Positions 8,411-19,053 of a stretch of 64,000 nucleotides of DNA are shown piece after piece (position 1 is the first letter of the stretch; each line of letters begins with the position of its first letter). Source of the DNA: Serpentinimonas maccroryi. GTDB lineage: Bacteria > Pseudomonadota > Gammaproteobacteria > Burkholderiales > Burkholderiaceae_C. The notes below the pieces were generated by a model. It made no database searches, was not told where the DNA came from, and was given only the letters and a program-made list of their open reading frames with translations. The DNA lies in contig NZ_AP014569.1 in assembly GCF_000828915.1 (NCBI RefSeq), forward strand, positions 372,001-436,000, read 5' to 3'. The position numbers and the translations under genes were made by a program.

Positions 8411-8433
8411 GCGGGCGTGCATGCAACGCCCGC
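8411..8433. terminator. Stem-loop between convergent transglycosylase and ppsR genes
   Basis: GCGGGCGT / ACGCCCGC forms a perfect 8-bp stem around a 7-nt loop, 27 bp after the transglycosylase stop. There is no T tract, so it is a terminator-like hairpin only; position between convergent genes is the main support. Confidence 0.5.
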
Positions 8434-8450
8434 CCACACAGATCCAGATC

Positions 8451-9269
8451 TCACAGCTCCAGCTCTTGCCGGATCAGGGTGGCGATCTCTTCGATCGATT
8501 TGCTGGTGGTGGACAGGGTGCGGATGCCGGTGCGGCGCATCATGGCTTCGGCTTCGGCCACCTCGTAGCGGCAGTTCTCGAGGCTGGCGTAGCGCGAATT
8601 CGGGCGCCGCTCGTGCCGGATTTCGCTCAGGCGCTGGGGCTCGATGGTCAGGCCAAAGAGCTTTTTCTTGTGCGGCAGCAGCGGCGGTGGCAGCTGGCGG
8701 CGCTCGAAGTCTTCGGGGATGAGCGGGTAGTTGCTGGCCTTGAGGCCAAACTGCAGCGCCAGATAGAGCGAGGTCGGCGTCTTGCCGCTGCGGCTCACGC
8801 CCACCAAAATCACGTCGGACTGCGCCAGGTCTTTGTTGGTTTGGCCGTCGTCGTGGTCGAGCGTGAAGTTGATGGCCTCCATGCGGTCGTGGTACTCGCG
8901 GCTTTTGGCGACGTCAGAAAAGCGCCCGACGCGGTGGTTGGACTTGATCCCAAGCTCGTGCTCAAGCGGCGCGATGAAGGTGCCGAACATATCGATCAGC
9001 ATGCCCTTGCAGTGGCCGTGCAGCACCTGCAGCACCTCGGGGTTGACCACGGTGGTAAAGACCAGCGGCCGGCGGCCATCGACATCGGCCGCGTGGTTGA
9101 TCTGGCGCAGCGCCTGGTGCGCTTTGTCGGCGTCGTCGATGAAGGGCAGGCGCACGCGGCGCGGCTCGATCTCGAACTGCGCCAAGATGGCTTTGGCAAA
9201 GGTTTCGGCGGTGATGCCGGTGCCGTCGGAAACAAAAAAGGCGGTGCGGTGCGACATGCGGTGCGACAC
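8451..9269 (-). CDS. ppsR: PEP synthase regulatory protein (bifunctional kinase/pyrophosphorylase, DUF299)
   Basis: Controls PEP synthase by ADP-dependent phosphorylation of an active-site Thr and Pi-dependent dephosphorylation. The 272-residue product starts RTAFFVSDGTGITAETFAK, the family hallmark. It carries the P-loop-like GVSRSGKTPTSLYLA at about residue 155 and ends with the SIEEIATLI helix. It is encoded divergently from its target ppsA with 205 bp between start codons, the usual arrangement. The first residues, MSHRMSHR, reflect a short duplication (GTGCGACA repeats at 9246-9270), so MSHRTAFF could be the true start. Confidence 0.95.
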   Translation of the reverse strand: MSHRMSHRTAFFVSDGTGITAETFAKAILAQFEIEPRRVRLPFIDDADKAHQALRQINHAADVDGRRPLVFTTVVNPEVLQVLHGHCKGMLIDMFGTFIAPLEHELGIKSNHRVGRFSDVAKSREYHDRMEAINFTLDHDDGQTNKDLAQSDVILVGVSRSGKTPTSLYLALQFGLKASNYPLIPEDFERRQLPPPLLPHKKKLFGLTIEPQRLSEIRHERRPNSRYASLENCRYEVAEAEAMMRRTGIRTLSTTSKSIEEIATLIRQELEL

Positions 9270-9474
9270 AGGGTGCGGGTTTTACAATCCACGCATTATC
9301 CCGCCCCGGCGCCGGGCCCCGCCGTTGCTCGCTTAGCTGTCCTTGCCGCCCCCACGAACGATGGGGCGCTGGTCGGGCTGTGCACGCCAGCGCCCGGCCA
9401 GCCGCGCGCCGCACGCTGCGCGCTGCGGCCGGCCGTGGGCGGGTGACCGATTTTTAACTTTGGAGCCCTGCATC

Positions 9475-11865
9475 ATGTCGCAACTGTTTGACCCGACCGC
9501 TCTGGTCGTGCCGTTCGAGCAACTCAGAATGACCGACGTCGAGGCCGTGGGTGGCAAAAACGCCAGCCTCGGCGAGATGATCTCGCAGCTGCCGCAAGGC
9601 GTGCGCGTGCCCACCGGTTTTGCCACCACGGCGCACGCGTTCCGGCAATTTTTGGCCGCCGACGATCTGCACCAGCGCATCCAGGCCAAGCTCGACGCGC
9701 TCGACACCGACGACGTGCGCGCGCTGGCGCAGTGCGGGGCCGAAATCCGCGCCATGGTCGAGGCGCAGCCCTTGCCGGCGGCGCTCGAGCAGGCCATCCG
9801 CGCCGCCTTTGCTCAGCTCGACGGCGCCAGCAGCCACGCCAGTTATGCGGTGCGCTCGTCGGCCACGGCCGAAGACCTGCCCGACGCCTCGTTTGCCGGG
9901 CAGCAGGAAACTTTTTTGAACGTGCACGGCATCGACGCGGTGCTGCACAAGATCAAAGAGGTCTTTGCCAGCCTCTACAACGACCGCGCCATCAGCTACC
10001 GCGTGCACAAGGGTTTTGCGCACGCCGAGGTGGCGCTCTCGGCCGGGGTGCAGCGCATGGTGCGCTCCGACTTGGGCGCGGCCGGCGTGGTGTTCACCAT
10101 CGACACCGAATCGGGCTTCGAAGACGTGGTGTTCATCACCAGCAGCTACGGGCTGGGCGAAACCGTGGTGCAAGGGGCGGTGAACCCAGACGAGTTCTAC
10201 GTCCACAAACCGATGCTGCAAGCCGGCAAGCAGGCCGTGATCCGGCGCAACCTGGGCTCCAAGCTGTTGCAGATGGTGTTTGCCACGCCCGAGCAAAAAG
10301 CGCGCAGCGGCAAGCTGGTGCAGACCATCGAGGTGCCGGTGGAGCAGCGCAACCGCTACAGCCTGAGCGAGGCCGAGGTGCTGCAGCTGGCCCACTACGC
10401 GCTGGTGATCGAGCGCCACTACGGCCGCCCGATGGACATCGAATGGGGCAAAGACGGGCTCGACGGCCAGATCTACATCCTGCAAGCGCGCCCGGAAACC
10501 GTCAAGAGCCAGGCCGCCGGCCAGGTGGAGCTGCGCTACCAGCTCAAGGGCCAGGGCGCGGTGCTGGCCACGGGGCGCGCCATCGGGCAAAAAATCGGCA
10601 CCGGGCCGGTGCGCTTGGTGCAGCACATCAGCGAGATGGACCAGGTGCAGCCCGGCGACGTGCTGGTGACCGACATGACCGACCCGAACTGGGAGCCGGT
10701 GATGAAGCGCGCCAGCGCCATCGTCACCAACCGCGGCGGGCGCACCTGCCACGCCGCCATCATCGCGCGCGAGCTCGGCATTCCGGCTGTGGTTGGCTGC
10801 GGCGACGCCACCGAGGTGCTCAAGGACGGCACCCTGGTGACCGTGAGCTGCGCCGAGGGCGACACCGGCCACATTTACGACGGCCTGCTGGAGACCGAAA
10901 TCTCTGAAGTGCAGCGCGGCACCATGCCCGAGCTCGACCTGAAGATCATGATGAACGTGGGCAACCCGCAGCTGGCTTTCGACTTTGCCCAGATTCCCAA
11001 CGCCGGCGTGGGGCTGGCGCGGCTCGAGTTCATCATCAACAACAACATCGGCGTGCACCCGAAGGCGATCCTCGACTACCCGCAGATCGACCCCGACCTG
11101 AAGAAAGCGGTCGAATCCGTGGCTCGCGGCCACGCCAGCCCGCGCGCGTTCTACGTCGATAAAGTGACCGAGGGCGTGGCCACCATCGCCGCCGCCTTCT
11201 GGCCCAAGCCGGTGATCGTGCGCTTGAGCGACTTCAAGAGCAACGAGTACCGCAAACTGGTGGGCGGCAGCCGCTACGAGCCCGACGAAGAAAACCCGAT
11301 GCTGGGCTTCAGGGGCGCGGTGCGCTACCTGAGTGCCGACTTTGGCGAGGCCTTTGCCATGGAGTGCGAGGCCATCCGGCGCGTGCGCGAGCCCATGGGG
11401 CTGGACAACGTGCAGGTGATGGTGCCCTTTGTGCGCACCCTCAAGCAGGCCGAGCAGGTGGTGGAGCTGCTGGCCAGCTTTGGTTTGAAGCGCGGCGTCA
11501 ACGGCCTCAAGCTGATCATGATGTGCGAAATACCTAGCAACGCCATTTTGGCCGAGCAGTTTTTGCAGTATTTTGACGGCTTTTCGATCGGCTCCAACGA
11601 CCTGACCCAGCTCACCTTGGGGCTGGACCGCGATTCTGGGCTCGAGCTGCTGGCGCAGGACTTCGACGAACGCGACCCGGCGGTGACGGCGCTGATCGCG
11701 CAAGCCATTCAGGCCTGCCGCGCACAGGGCAAGTACATCGGCATCTGCGGCCAAGGCCCGAGCGACCACCCCGACTTTGCGCGCTGGCTGCTGCAGCAGG
11801 GCATCGGCTCGATCTCGCTCAACCCCGACACCGTGATCGAGACTTGGAAGCAGTTGGCGCAGTGA
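9475..11865 (+). CDS. ppsA: Phosphoenolpyruvate synthase
   Basis: Converts pyruvate, ATP and water to PEP, AMP and phosphate; the entry to gluconeogenesis from pyruvate-forming substrates. The product is 796 residues, the family length. The N-terminal ATP-grasp domain has [12 protein letters not shown] and [18 protein letters not shown]. The central phosphohistidine domain has [18 protein letters not shown] with the phospho-accepting His near residue 425 and the regulatory Thr two residues before it. The C-terminal TIM barrel ends with [11 protein letters not shown] carrying the catalytic Cys. ATG 9475 was chosen over upstream in-frame codons because the conserved protein starts there. It lies divergent to ppsR, its regulator. 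Confidence 0.97.
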   Translation: MSQLFDPTALVVPFEQLRMTDVEAVGGKNASLGEMISQLPQGVRVPTGFATTAHAFRQFLAADDLHQRIQAKLDALDTDDVRALAQCGAEIRAMVEAQPLPAALEQAIRAAFAQLDGASSHASYAVRSSATAEDLPDASFAGQQETFLNVHGIDAVLHKIKEVFASLYNDRAISYRVHKGFAHAEVALSAGVQRMVRSDLGAAGVVFTIDTESGFEDVVFITSSYGLGETVVQGAVNPDEFYVHKPMLQAGKQAVIRRNLGSKLLQMVFATPEQKARSGKLVQTIEVPVEQRNRYSLSEAEVLQLAHYALVIERHYGRPMDIEWGKDGLDGQIYILQARPETVKSQAAGQVELRYQLKGQGAVLATGRAIGQKIGTGPVRLVQHISEMDQVQPGDVLVTDMTDPNWEPVMKRASAIVTNRGGRTCHAAIIARELGIPAVVGCGDATEVLKDGTLVTVSCAEGDTGHIYDGLLETEISEVQRGTMPELDLKIMMNVGNPQLAFDFAQIPNAGVGLARLEFIINNNIGVHPKAILDYPQIDPDLKKAVESVARGHASPRAFYVDKVTEGVATIAAAFWPKPVIVRLSDFKSNEYRKLVGGSRYEPDEENPMLGFRGAVRYLSADFGEAFAMECEAIRRVREPMGLDNVQVMVPFVRTLKQAEQVVELLASFGLKRGVNGLKLIMMCEIPSNAILAEQFLQYFDGFSIGSNDLTQLTLGLDRDSGLELLAQDFDERDPAVTALIAQAIQACRAQGKYIGICGQGPSDHPDFARWLLQQGIGSISLNPDTVIETWKQLAQ

Positions 11866-11890
11866 GGGGGCTTTAGCCGCTCATGGTGGG

Positions 11891-11907
11891 GGGGCGAGAG
11901 CCGCCCC
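11891..11907. terminator. GC hairpin between convergent ppsA and tolC-type genes
   Basis: GGGGCG / CGCCCC pairs around an AGAGC loop, 25 bp after ppsA and 15 bp before the end of the convergent tolC-type gene. No T tract follows, so it is a weak candidate. Confidence 0.35.
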
Positions 11908-11922
11908 TACCCGGCCCCTCGC

Positions 11923-13392
11923 CTAGTGCTTGGGCTGTGGTGCCCGCAGCAGCGCGGCGATGGGTTGCAGATCGTCGGCGCTGAGCACGCCGCTGGCTTG
12001 GCGCAGGCGCAGGGTGCCCAGCAGCACCTCGTAGCGGGCGCGCGCCAGCTGGGTTTTGGTGTCAAAGAGCTGGCTTTGGGCGTTGAGCACGTCGAGGTTG
12101 ATGCGCACCCCAACCTCGAGGCCGAGCCGGTTGGCATCCAGCGCGCTCTGGCTGGAGGCTTGCGCGGCTTGCAACGCCTGCACCTGCCCGATGCCGGAGG
12201 CCACACCGAGGTAGGCGCTGCGCGTGGCTTGGGTGACGCTGCGCTGGGCTGCGTCGAGCTCGGCACGGGCGCGGGTGTGCAGGGCCACGGCTTCTTCGAT
12301 GCGGTTTTGCAGCGCACCGCCGCTGTAGAGCGGCAGGTTGAACTGGATGCCGACGCTGGCATCGCGCTGGCGCACGTGGCCGCTGGCCGGCTGTGCCGGG
12401 TTGGGGCTGCGGGCAAGCTGGAGCTGGGCCGTGGCATCGACGGTGGGGCCGCGCGCGGCCTGCGCCCGCTGCACCTCGAGTGCGGCGATCTGCAAGCCGG
12501 CCTCGGCCTGGCGCAGCAAGGGGTGCGCGGTTTGCGCGCGCTCGACCCAACTGGGCAGGGCGGTGGTGGGCGATGCTGCAGGGGAGGAGGTAGCAGCGGG
12601 TGTGGTGCCTAGGCCGGCGGCTGGGGTGGTGGCGGTAGCAGCAGGGGCACCGGGCAAACCCGGCAGCGCGGGCAGGGCCACGCCTTCGGGCAGGTGCCAC
12701 GGGCGCACCGGGCTGCGGCCGACCAGTTGCTCGAGCGCGAGCTGGTTCACCTGCAGCTCGTTGGCGGCGGCGATCTGCTGCGCGCGCACGAGGTCGAAGC
12801 GCGCCTGCGCCTCGCGCACGTCGGTGACGGTGGTGGCGCCGACTTCGAACATGCGCCGGGCGGCGGCGAGCTGCTCGGCCACGGCTTGCTGTTGCGCTTC
12901 GATGAAGCGCAGCCGGTCTTGCGCCGCCAGCACGTCGAAGGTGGCTTGGGCGGTGCGCACGATCAGGTCTTGCTCAGCGCTTTGCAAGCGCGCCTGCGCC
13001 GCCTGCAAGGCCCATTGCGCCTGTTGCAGCGCCAGTTGGTTGGCCGGGCGAAACAGCGGCTGGCTGGCGCCCAAGGTGAGCTGCTGCTGGTTGAGCAGGC
13101 GGTCGGGCCCGGGCAGGCTGCTGTCGCGGTGCGTCCAAGAAGCGCCGCCGCTCAAAGCCACGCTGGGGCGCACGCCGGCTTGGGCTTGGGCGGCGCGGGC
13201 GCGGTCGGCCTCAAATTGGGCAAGTGCGGCCTCAAAACTGGCGTCGTGGGCGCGTGCGGCGGCAAAGAGCTCGGGTAGGTTCTGGGCTTGGGCGCTGCCT
13301 AGCGCAAACAATCCGGCCAGCAAGCCAGCCAAGGCGCAGGCCACCGGCGCCCGTTTAAATGCGCTAGAGCGGGCGCGCCGCAGGGGGTTCAT
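11923..13392 (-). CDS. tolC: TolC-family outer membrane channel protein
   Basis: Outer membrane duct for type I secretion and tripartite efflux. The 489-residue precursor has a signal peptide (ACALAGLLAGLFALGSAQA, cut before QNLPELF) and two repeated alpha-hairpin halves. Typical segments are LPELFAAARAHDASFEAA, GASQPLFRPANQLAL, VGATTVTDVREAQARFD and its second-half counterpart VGVRINLDVLNAQSQLFDT. An Ala/Thr/Pro-rich insertion (about residues 245-285) separates the halves and is unusual in length. It starts 13 bp after the pcm-type gene, an arrangement typical of Burkholderiales. Partner efflux or secretion genes are not in the window. Confidence 0.9.
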   Translation of the reverse strand: MNPLRRARSSAFKRAPVACALAGLLAGLFALGSAQAQNLPELFAAARAHDASFEAALAQFEADRARAAQAQAGVRPSVALSGGASWTHRDSSLPGPDRLLNQQQLTLGASQPLFRPANQLALQQAQWALQAAQARLQSAEQDLIVRTAQATFDVLAAQDRLRFIEAQQQAVAEQLAAARRMFEVGATTVTDVREAQARFDLVRAQQIAAANELQVNQLALEQLVGRSPVRPWHLPEGVALPALPGLPGAPAATATTPAAGLGTTPAATSSPAASPTTALPSWVERAQTAHPLLRQAEAGLQIAALEVQRAQAARGPTVDATAQLQLARSPNPAQPASGHVRQRDASVGIQFNLPLYSGGALQNRIEEAVALHTRARAELDAAQRSVTQATRSAYLGVASGIGQVQALQAAQASSQSALDANRLGLEVGVRINLDVLNAQSQLFDTKTQLARARYEVLLGTLRLRQASGVLSADDLQPIAALLRAPQPKH

Positions 13393-13405
13393 GGCTAGGG
13401 GCGGA

Positions 13406-14104
13406 TCAAAACTGGAAACGCGGGGCTTCGGGGAAGCCGCGCAGTCGCGGGGCCACGGTGTCCCACGGCTGCTCGGTGTAGTAGCTGGCCGGGCCGGTGC
13501 GGCGCACCAAGGTGGCGCGCATGATCGGCTCTTGACCGACGATGGCAAACAGGCGCCCGCCGGTCTTAAGCAAGGCCAGCAGATCAGCGGGCACCTCGGC
13601 CACCGAGCCGCTGAGCACAATCGCATCGTAGGGGGCGTTGCTGCCGCAGGCGGCGCAGCGCTGGGCGGCGGCGTCGGCGCAGCGCACCTCGACGTTGTCG
13701 ATGCCGGCGGCGTGCAGCTTCTGGCGCGCCTGCTCGGCCAGCGCCGGGTCGATCTCCAGGCTCAGCACGCGCGCGCTCAGGCGGCCCATGAGTGCGGCCA
13801 TGTAGCCGGAGCCAGTGCCGATTTCGAGCACGGTGTCGGTGTCTTGCAGGGCCAGATCTTGCAGCGCACGGGCTTCGATCTTGGGTGCCAGCATGCACGC
13901 GCCTTCGACCGCCGGCTGGCACAGCGGGATTTCAACGTCGGCCAGCGCCAGCGAGCGGTAGGGGGCGGGGGCGAAATCTTCGCGCTTGAGCTGGCCCAGC
14001 AGCTGCAACACCCGCGCATCGAGCACCTCCCAAGGCCGAATCTGCTGTTCGATCATGTTGAAGCGGGCTTGTTCGAAGTCGAAGGCGGGTAGGGCGGGGC
14101 TCAT
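13406..14104 (-). CDS. Protein-L-isoaspartate O-methyltransferase family protein
   Basis: SAM-dependent methyltransferase of the Pcm family, which methylates isoaspartyl residues in damaged proteins. The 232-residue product has FNMIEQQIRPWEVLDARV near the N-terminus, the SAM site VLEIGTGSGYMAALM (about residue 86), and LLALLKTGGRLFAIVG. This shorter, divergent Pcm subgroup is often found upstream of tolC in betaproteobacteria, and isoaspartyl repair activity is not certain for it. The start at 14104 was chosen because the conserved protein begins MSPALPAFDFEQARFNM; the longer frame is unconserved. A TAAAAT -10-like hexamer lies about 40 bp upstream on the minus strand. Confidence 0.88.
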   Translation of the reverse strand: MSPALPAFDFEQARFNMIEQQIRPWEVLDARVLQLLGQLKREDFAPAPYRSLALADVEIPLCQPAVEGACMLAPKIEARALQDLALQDTDTVLEIGTGSGYMAALMGRLSARVLSLEIDPALAEQARQKLHAAGIDNVEVRCADAAAQRCAACGSNAPYDAIVLSGSVAEVPADLLALLKTGGRLFAIVGQEPIMRATLVRRTGPASYYTEQPWDTVAPRLRGFPEAPRFQF

Positions 14105-14180
14105 GGCAGACTCCAAGGGGGCAGAGGGTAAGTTTGCAGGCGATTTTAGCGGACGGTCTGCAAGGGCTCTCGAGCGTTGT

Positions 14181-17084
14181 TCAATGCCCGGCCCCAGGTG
14201 CAGCCCCGAGCAATGCATTCCCGAGCAGCTGGCGCAAGCGGTACAGCGCCTCGAGTGCCTCGCGCGGGCTCAAGGCGTCGGGGTCGAGCGCAGCCACGGC
14301 TTGCTCGAGGGCGCTTGGGGGCAGCGCAGCGGCGACCTCGGGTGCTGGAGGCTGCGCGTCTGGGGTCTGCGCGGTGTCCCAGGGCTCGGCGGCTTCGAAG
14401 GCGGCGCTGGGCGCGGGGGCAAACAGGTCGAGCTGCGCCTGCGCCGCCGCGCTGTGCGCCTCGAGCGCGTGCAAGAGCTGGCGCGCGTGCTGCAGCACGG
14501 CGGCGGGCACACCGGCCAGCCGCGCCACCTGCACGCCGTAGCTGCGGCTGGCTGGGCCAGGCTCGATCTGGTGCAAAAACACGATCTCGCGCCCGTTTTC
14601 GACCGCGCTCACGTGCACGTTGAGCGCGGCGGCGTGCTCGGCCGGGAAGCGGGTGAGCTCGAAGTAGTGGGTGGCAAACAGGGTGCAGGCGCGCACCTTG
14701 TCGTGCAGGTGGCTGGCGATGGCGCTGGCCAGCGCCAGGCCGTCAAAGGTCGAGGTGCCGCGGCCGATCTCGTCCATCAGCACCAGGCTGTGCGCGCTGG
14801 CGCGATGCAGGATCTGTGCCGCCTCGCTCATCTCGACCATGAAGGTGGACTGGGCGTTGGCCAGATCGTCAGCGGCCCCGATGCGGGTGTGGATGGCGTC
14901 CAGCGGCCCCAAGCGGCAGCGCTGCGCCGGCACGTAGCTGCCCATGCTGGCCAGCAGCGCGATCAGCGCCACCTGGCGCATGTAGGTGGATTTGCCGCCC
15001 ATGTTGGGGCCGGTGACGATCTGCAAGCGCGCCTTGGGGCCGAGCACGGTGTCGTTGGGGGTAAAGGCGGTGTGGCTCTCGGCCAGCCGCGCCTGCACCA
15101 CCGGGTGGCGGCCGGCACGGATTTCGATACCGGGCTCGAGGCTGAACTCGGGCGCGCACCAGTCCAGCGTGAGCGAGCGCTCGGCCAGCGCGCACAGGGC
15201 GTCGAGCGTGGCCAGCGCGCGCGCCAGTTCGGTGAGCGCGCTCAAGTACGGTTGCAGCTGTTCCAGCAGCGCCTCGTAGAGCCATTTTTCGCGCGCCAGG
15301 GCGCGCTCTTGGGCGCTCAGCACCTGGTCTTCAAAGGCCTTGAGCTCTGGGGTGATGAAGCGCTCGGCGTTTTTCAGGGTCTGGCGGCGCCGGTAGTCGG
15401 TGGGCACCCGATCGAGCTGGCCTTGGGTGATTTCGATATAAAAGCCGTGCACCTTGTTGTATTGCACGCGCAGGTTGGCAATGCCGCTGCGCGCGCGTTC
15501 GCGCGCCTCGAGCTCGAGCAAAAAGGCGTCGCAGTTGGACTGCAGGGCGCGCAAGCCATCGAGCTCGGCGTCGTGGCCGTGGTTGATCACGCCGCCTTCG
15601 CGCAGCTGCGCCGCCGGTTCGGGCAGCAGGGCGCGCTGCAGCAGGTCGGCGCAGCCGGGTGGCGGGATCAGGTGCTGCGCCACCCGTGTCAGCAGCGCGG
15701 ATTCGGCCGGTGGGACGGTGCGGGCCGGCTGCGGCACAGCGCCGCTTTGCAGCAGCTGCGCCAGCACGGCGGCGCGCTGCAGCGTCTGCGCCAGACCTGC
15801 CAGCTCGCGCGGGCGCACTTGGCGCAGCGCCAGCCGCGCCGCGATGCGCTCCACGTCGGCCGCGCCGGCCAGCGCCTGGCGCAGCGGCTGCTGCAGGTGC
15901 TCGCGCAGCACGCCGATGGCTTGCAGGCGCTCGAGGGCCGGCGTGCGGTTGCGCGGCGGCTCCAGCAGCCAGCGCCGCAGCAGCCGGCTGCCCATGCTGG
16001 TCTGGCAGCTGTCGAGCAGCGCAAACAGCGTCGGGCTGGGTTCGCCGCGCAGGGTCTGCGTCAGCTCCAGGTTGCGCCGGGTGCTGGGGGGCAGCTCGAT
16101 CAGTTCGTCGGGCCGCGCCACGCGCAGGGTGGCCAGGTGCGCCAGCGCCCGCCCTTGGGTGTGCTCGGCATAGTCCAGCAGCGCCGAGGCGGCCGCATGG
16201 GCCAGCGGCAAATCCTGCGCGCCCCAGCCGGCCAGGCTGGCGGCCTGCAACTGCGCGCACAGCTTGCGCAGCCCCAAGGCGCTATCGAAGGCCCAGGCCG
16301 GGCGCGCTGCCAGGCTCAGGCGTGCTGGCCCGGCCGCGCCCGTGCCTCCTGCCAGAGCCGGCCACTGGCGCTGCAGCTCCTGCAGCTCGCGGGTGCTGGA
16401 ATCGGCCAAGTCGGCGCTGTAGAGCAGCTCGCTGGGCCCGATGCGCACCGCCCAAGTGGGCAGCTCGTCGCTGCGGCACTGCGCCAGCTGCAGCTCGCCC
16501 AGCGTCAGGTTGAGCCACGCCAGGCCCAGCGTCTGGCGCGGCCCCCAGTGCAGCGCCAGCAGCACCGGCTCGGCTTTGTCGGGAAGCAGCTCGGCCTCGG
16601 TCAGGGTGCCGGGCGTGAGCACGCGCAGCACCTGGCGCTCGACCGGCCCCTTGGCCGTGGCCGGGTCGCCCACTTGCTCGCAAATGGCCACCGACTCACC
16701 GTGCTTGAGCAGCCGCGCCAGGTAGTTTTGCGCCGCATGAAAGGGCACGCCGGCCATGGGGATCGGCTCGCCGGCCGAGTGGCCGCGCCGTGTCAGGGTG
16801 ATGTCGAGCAGGCGCGCGGCCTTGTGCGCGTCTTCGTAAAACAGCTCGTAAAAATCGCCCATGCGGTAAAACAGCAAGGCGTCGGGGTGCTGGGCCTTGA
16901 GCGCGAGGTACTGGCGCATCATGGGCGTGTGCGTGCTGAGCTCGGCGGCGCTGGGGGCTGTGGCGGCTGTGCTGGCCGATGCGCTGGATGCGCCGGGCTT
17001 AGTCGAGGCGTCGGCGGCGCTGGCGGCGCTGGCGGCGCTGGCGGCGCTGGCGGCGCTGGCGGCCAAAGGGTGGGGGGTGCTCAT
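14181..17084 (-). CDS. mutS: DNA mismatch repair protein MutS
   Basis: Recognises mismatches and small loops and starts methyl-directed repair with MutL. The product is 967 residues, longer than the roughly 850 usual, because of a low-complexity N-terminus (Ala-Ser-Ala repeat, residues about 10-27) and a Pro/Ala-rich C-terminal linker. The mismatch-reading motif [13 protein letters not shown] lies near residue 75. The ATPase domain has Walker [15 protein letters not shown] (about residue 690), Walker [16 protein letters not shown], and ATHYFELT. All catalytic motifs look intact. Start 17084 precedes the repeat; a start inside or after the repeat cannot be excluded. The gene is divergent from the frameshifted EAL gene. 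Confidence 0.96.
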   Translation of the reverse strand: MSTPHPLAASAASAASAASAASAADASTKPGASSASASTAATAPSAAELSTHTPMMRQYLALKAQHPDALLFYRMGDFYELFYEDAHKAARLLDITLTRRGHSAGEPIPMAGVPFHAAQNYLARLLKHGESVAICEQVGDPATAKGPVERQVLRVLTPGTLTEAELLPDKAEPVLLALHWGPRQTLGLAWLNLTLGELQLAQCRSDELPTWAVRIGPSELLYSADLADSSTRELQELQRQWPALAGGTGAAGPARLSLAARPAWAFDSALGLRKLCAQLQAASLAGWGAQDLPLAHAAASALLDYAEHTQGRALAHLATLRVARPDELIELPPSTRRNLELTQTLRGEPSPTLFALLDSCQTSMGSRLLRRWLLEPPRNRTPALERLQAIGVLREHLQQPLRQALAGAADVERIAARLALRQVRPRELAGLAQTLQRAAVLAQLLQSGAVPQPARTVPPAESALLTRVAQHLIPPPGCADLLQRALLPEPAAQLREGGVINHGHDAELDGLRALQSNCDAFLLELEARERARSGIANLRVQYNKVHGFYIEITQGQLDRVPTDYRRRQTLKNAERFITPELKAFEDQVLSAQERALAREKWLYEALLEQLQPYLSALTELARALATLDALCALAERSLTLDWCAPEFSLEPGIEIRAGRHPVVQARLAESHTAFTPNDTVLGPKARLQIVTGPNMGGKSTYMRQVALIALLASMGSYVPAQRCRLGPLDAIHTRIGAADDLANAQSTFMVEMSEAAQILHRASAHSLVLMDEIGRGTSTFDGLALASAIASHLHDKVRACTLFATHYFELTRFPAEHAAALNVHVSAVENGREIVFLHQIEPGPASRSYGVQVARLAGVPAAVLQHARQLLHALEAHSAAAQAQLDLFAPAPSAAFEAAEPWDTAQTPDAQPPAPEVAAALPPSALEQAVAALDPDALSPREALEALYRLRQLLGNALLGAAPGAGH
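17013..17057. repeat. Five perfect tandem 9-bp repeats inside the mutS N-terminus
   Basis: The unit GGCGGCGCT (plus strand) occurs five times head to tail, with a sixth partial copy. On the minus strand it encodes Ala-Ser-Ala per unit, so gain or loss of copies keeps the mutS frame. Confidence 0.95.
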
Positions 17085-17250
17085 GGGGGCCGATTTTGCC
17101 TGCAAGCGTGCGCGGCCAGGGCTGGGCGGCGCTGCGTAGGCAGACCCGTGAGCCAGGCCCGACTTGCGGCCGTGGCTGCAGAGTGGGGTGTTGTCGCACT
17201 TGCTTGGACGCTGCTTGGACGCTGCCCCCAGGATGTGTAAGATATTCACC

Positions 17251-18008
17251 ATGCAAGAATTGATTCCTCCTCACCCCGCCTGCCGCAAGTGTCAAGACCG
17301 TCCGCCACTGGACTTTGATTTCAGCATGGCTTTTCAGCCCATCGTCGATGTGCGCACGCAGCAGGTCTATACGAAGCCTTGGTAAGGGCACAAGCTGGCG
17401 GCTCGGCGGCCGAGGTGCTGGATCGTGTCAACGACGACAACCGCTACTTTTTTGATCAGACTTGCCGCGTCAAGGCGGTCGAATTGGCTGCTCGCTTGGG
17501 GCTAACGGCTCGCCTGAGCATCAACTTTATGCCCAACGCGGTCTATGAGGCCGCCACCTGCATACGTGCTACGTTGCAAGCGGCACAACAGTGCGGCTTT
17601 CCAACCCAGCAACTGGTTTTTGAAATCACCGAAAACGAACGCCTGGTCGATAAAGAGCACCTCAAGCGCATCATCAAAGAGTACAAACGCCAGGGCTTCA
17701 AGACCGCCATCGACGACTTTGGTGCCGGCTACTCGGGCCTGAACCTGCTGTCCGAGTTTCAGCCCGACCTGATCAAGCTCGACATGGACCTGACGCGCCA
17801 CATCGACAGCGACCAAGTGCGCCAAGCGATCGTGCGCGGCATTTTGGGGGTCTGCCAGGCGCTGCAGATCGAGGTCGTGGCCGAAGGCATCGAGACCGTC
17901 GCCGAATTCAAGACCCTGCGCGGCATGGGTGTGCCCTACATGCAAGGCTATCTGTTTGCACGCCCGGCCTACGAGAAACTGCCAGCGGTGCATTGGCCAG
18001 CGGGCTAG
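17251..18008 (+). pseudogene. EAL-domain c-di-GMP phosphodiesterase gene broken by a frameshift
   Basis: Two consecutive frames together encode one EAL domain. The first (17251-17385) starts [15 protein letters not shown], with a CxxC, continues with FSMAFQPIVDVRTQQVY, then runs into TAA. The second resumes in another frame at 17370 with YEALVRAQAGG and continues to 18008. It keeps FEITENE, AIDDFGAGYSGLNLL, LIKLDMDLTR and VVAEGIET, so catalytic residues other than the frame are intact. The join fits loss of four bases relative to the usual VYAYEALVR. Full length would be about 250 residues, a stand-alone EAL protein. It may be a true lesion, a sequencing error, or a gene read by reinitiation at TTG 17379. 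A TAAGAT hexamer lies 7 bp before the ATG. Confidence 0.8.
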
Positions 18009-18075
18009 ATGGCGCCGCTGGTTCCGCCTGCGTTCGCTGGAAGCCCTAAGTTGCTGGAAACCGGGATTCCTCGGG

Positions 18076-18927
18076 TCAGGCTGGGCTGGCCGGGCTGGGT
18101 TTGGGCGCAGGTGGCGCAATCCGGCTATAGCCGTGCAGCAGGCTGACCATTTGGCCGTAGATGCGCGGGTTGGCGGCCAGACATTCGCCCTGTTCCAGAA
18201 AATCGGATTCGCCGCTGAAGTTGCCCACCAGACCGCCGGCTTCGGTCACCAGCAGCGCGCCGGCGGCCACGTCCCAAGGGCTCAGGCCGGTCTCGAAAAA
18301 CCCGTCGGCAAAACCAGCGGCCACGTAGGCCAGGTCGAGCGCGGCCGAGCCTGGGCGGCGCACCCCGCGCACCTTGGGCATGACCTCGCCCAGCATCTGC
18401 ATGAAGTGCGGTAGCGAGTCTCCGGGCCGAAACGGAAAGCCGGTGCTCACCAGGCAGTCGCTCAACTGGGTGCGTTTGGCCACGCGGATGCGGCGCTCGT
18501 TGAGGTAGGCGCCGCGGCCGCGGGTGGCGGTGAACAGGTCGTTGCGCGTCGGGTCGTAGATCACGGCCTGCTCGAGCTTGCCGTGCACCTGCAGCGCAAT
18601 GCTGACGCAATAGACCGGAAAGCCGTGGATGAAGTTGGTGGTGCCATCGAGCGGGTCGATGATCCAGACGAAGGCGCGATCGCGCCCCTTGCCCTCGCGC
18701 CGGCCCGATTCTTCGGCCCACAGGCCGTGGTCGGGGTAGGCCTCGTGCAGGGTGGCGATGATGGCTTGCTCGGCCGCTTGATCAACTTCGGTGACGTAGT
18801 CGTTGGTCTGCTTGGCCGATACGCGCACCGCCTCGATGTCGAGCGCGGCGCGGTTGATCAGGTTGCCGGCTGCGCGCGCGGCCTTAATGGCCACATTGAG
18901 CATGGGGTGCAGGTGCGGAGAGGTCAT
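18076..18927 (-). CDS. suhB: Inositol-1-monophosphatase family protein SuhB
   Basis: Mg-dependent phosphatase acting on inositol-1-phosphate; SuhB also acts in Nus-dependent rRNA antitermination in E. coli. The 283-residue product carries the metal-site motifs WAEESG (about residue 71), [15 protein letters not shown] (about residue 88) and the C-terminal [17 protein letters not shown]. Start 18927 ([18 protein letters not shown]) gives the usual N-terminus; the frame extends upstream through repeat DNA without similarity. A TAAAAT-like hexamer occurs on the minus strand about 55 bp upstream (near 18980). Confidence 0.95.
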   Translation of the reverse strand: MTSPHLHPMLNVAIKAARAAGNLINRAALDIEAVRVSAKQTNDYVTEVDQAAEQAIIATLHEAYPDHGLWAEESGRREGKGRDRAFVWIIDPLDGTTNFIHGFPVYCVSIALQVHGKLEQAVIYDPTRNDLFTATRGRGAYLNERRIRVAKRTQLSDCLVSTGFPFRPGDSLPHFMQMLGEVMPKVRGVRRPGSAALDLAYVAAGFADGFFETGLSPWDVAAGALLVTEAGGLVGNFSGESDFLEQGECLAANPRIYGQMVSLLHGYSRIAPPAPKPSPASPA

Positions 18928-19053
18928 GGTTGTGTAGGAGCGCAGGGTGGGGGCGCGATGGCCGCAGGAAGGAGGCCATTTTAGCGGGCTGGTGCCGAGG
19001 CGGTGGGGGCAAGCCTGTGTGGCGTGTGGTGGGGGCGGTGCGTCGGTGGGGTA

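Noticed and set aside
9454-11769. 771-codon minus-strand frame opposite ppsA
   Set aside because: His/Ala/Gly-rich shadow of ppsA with no recognisable motif.
13986-17240. 1084-codon open frame on the plus strand opposite mutS
   Set aside because: Composition is Gly/Ala/Arg/Gln/His-rich without motifs. It mirrors mutS, whose motifs are intact, and arises from high GC at third codon positions.
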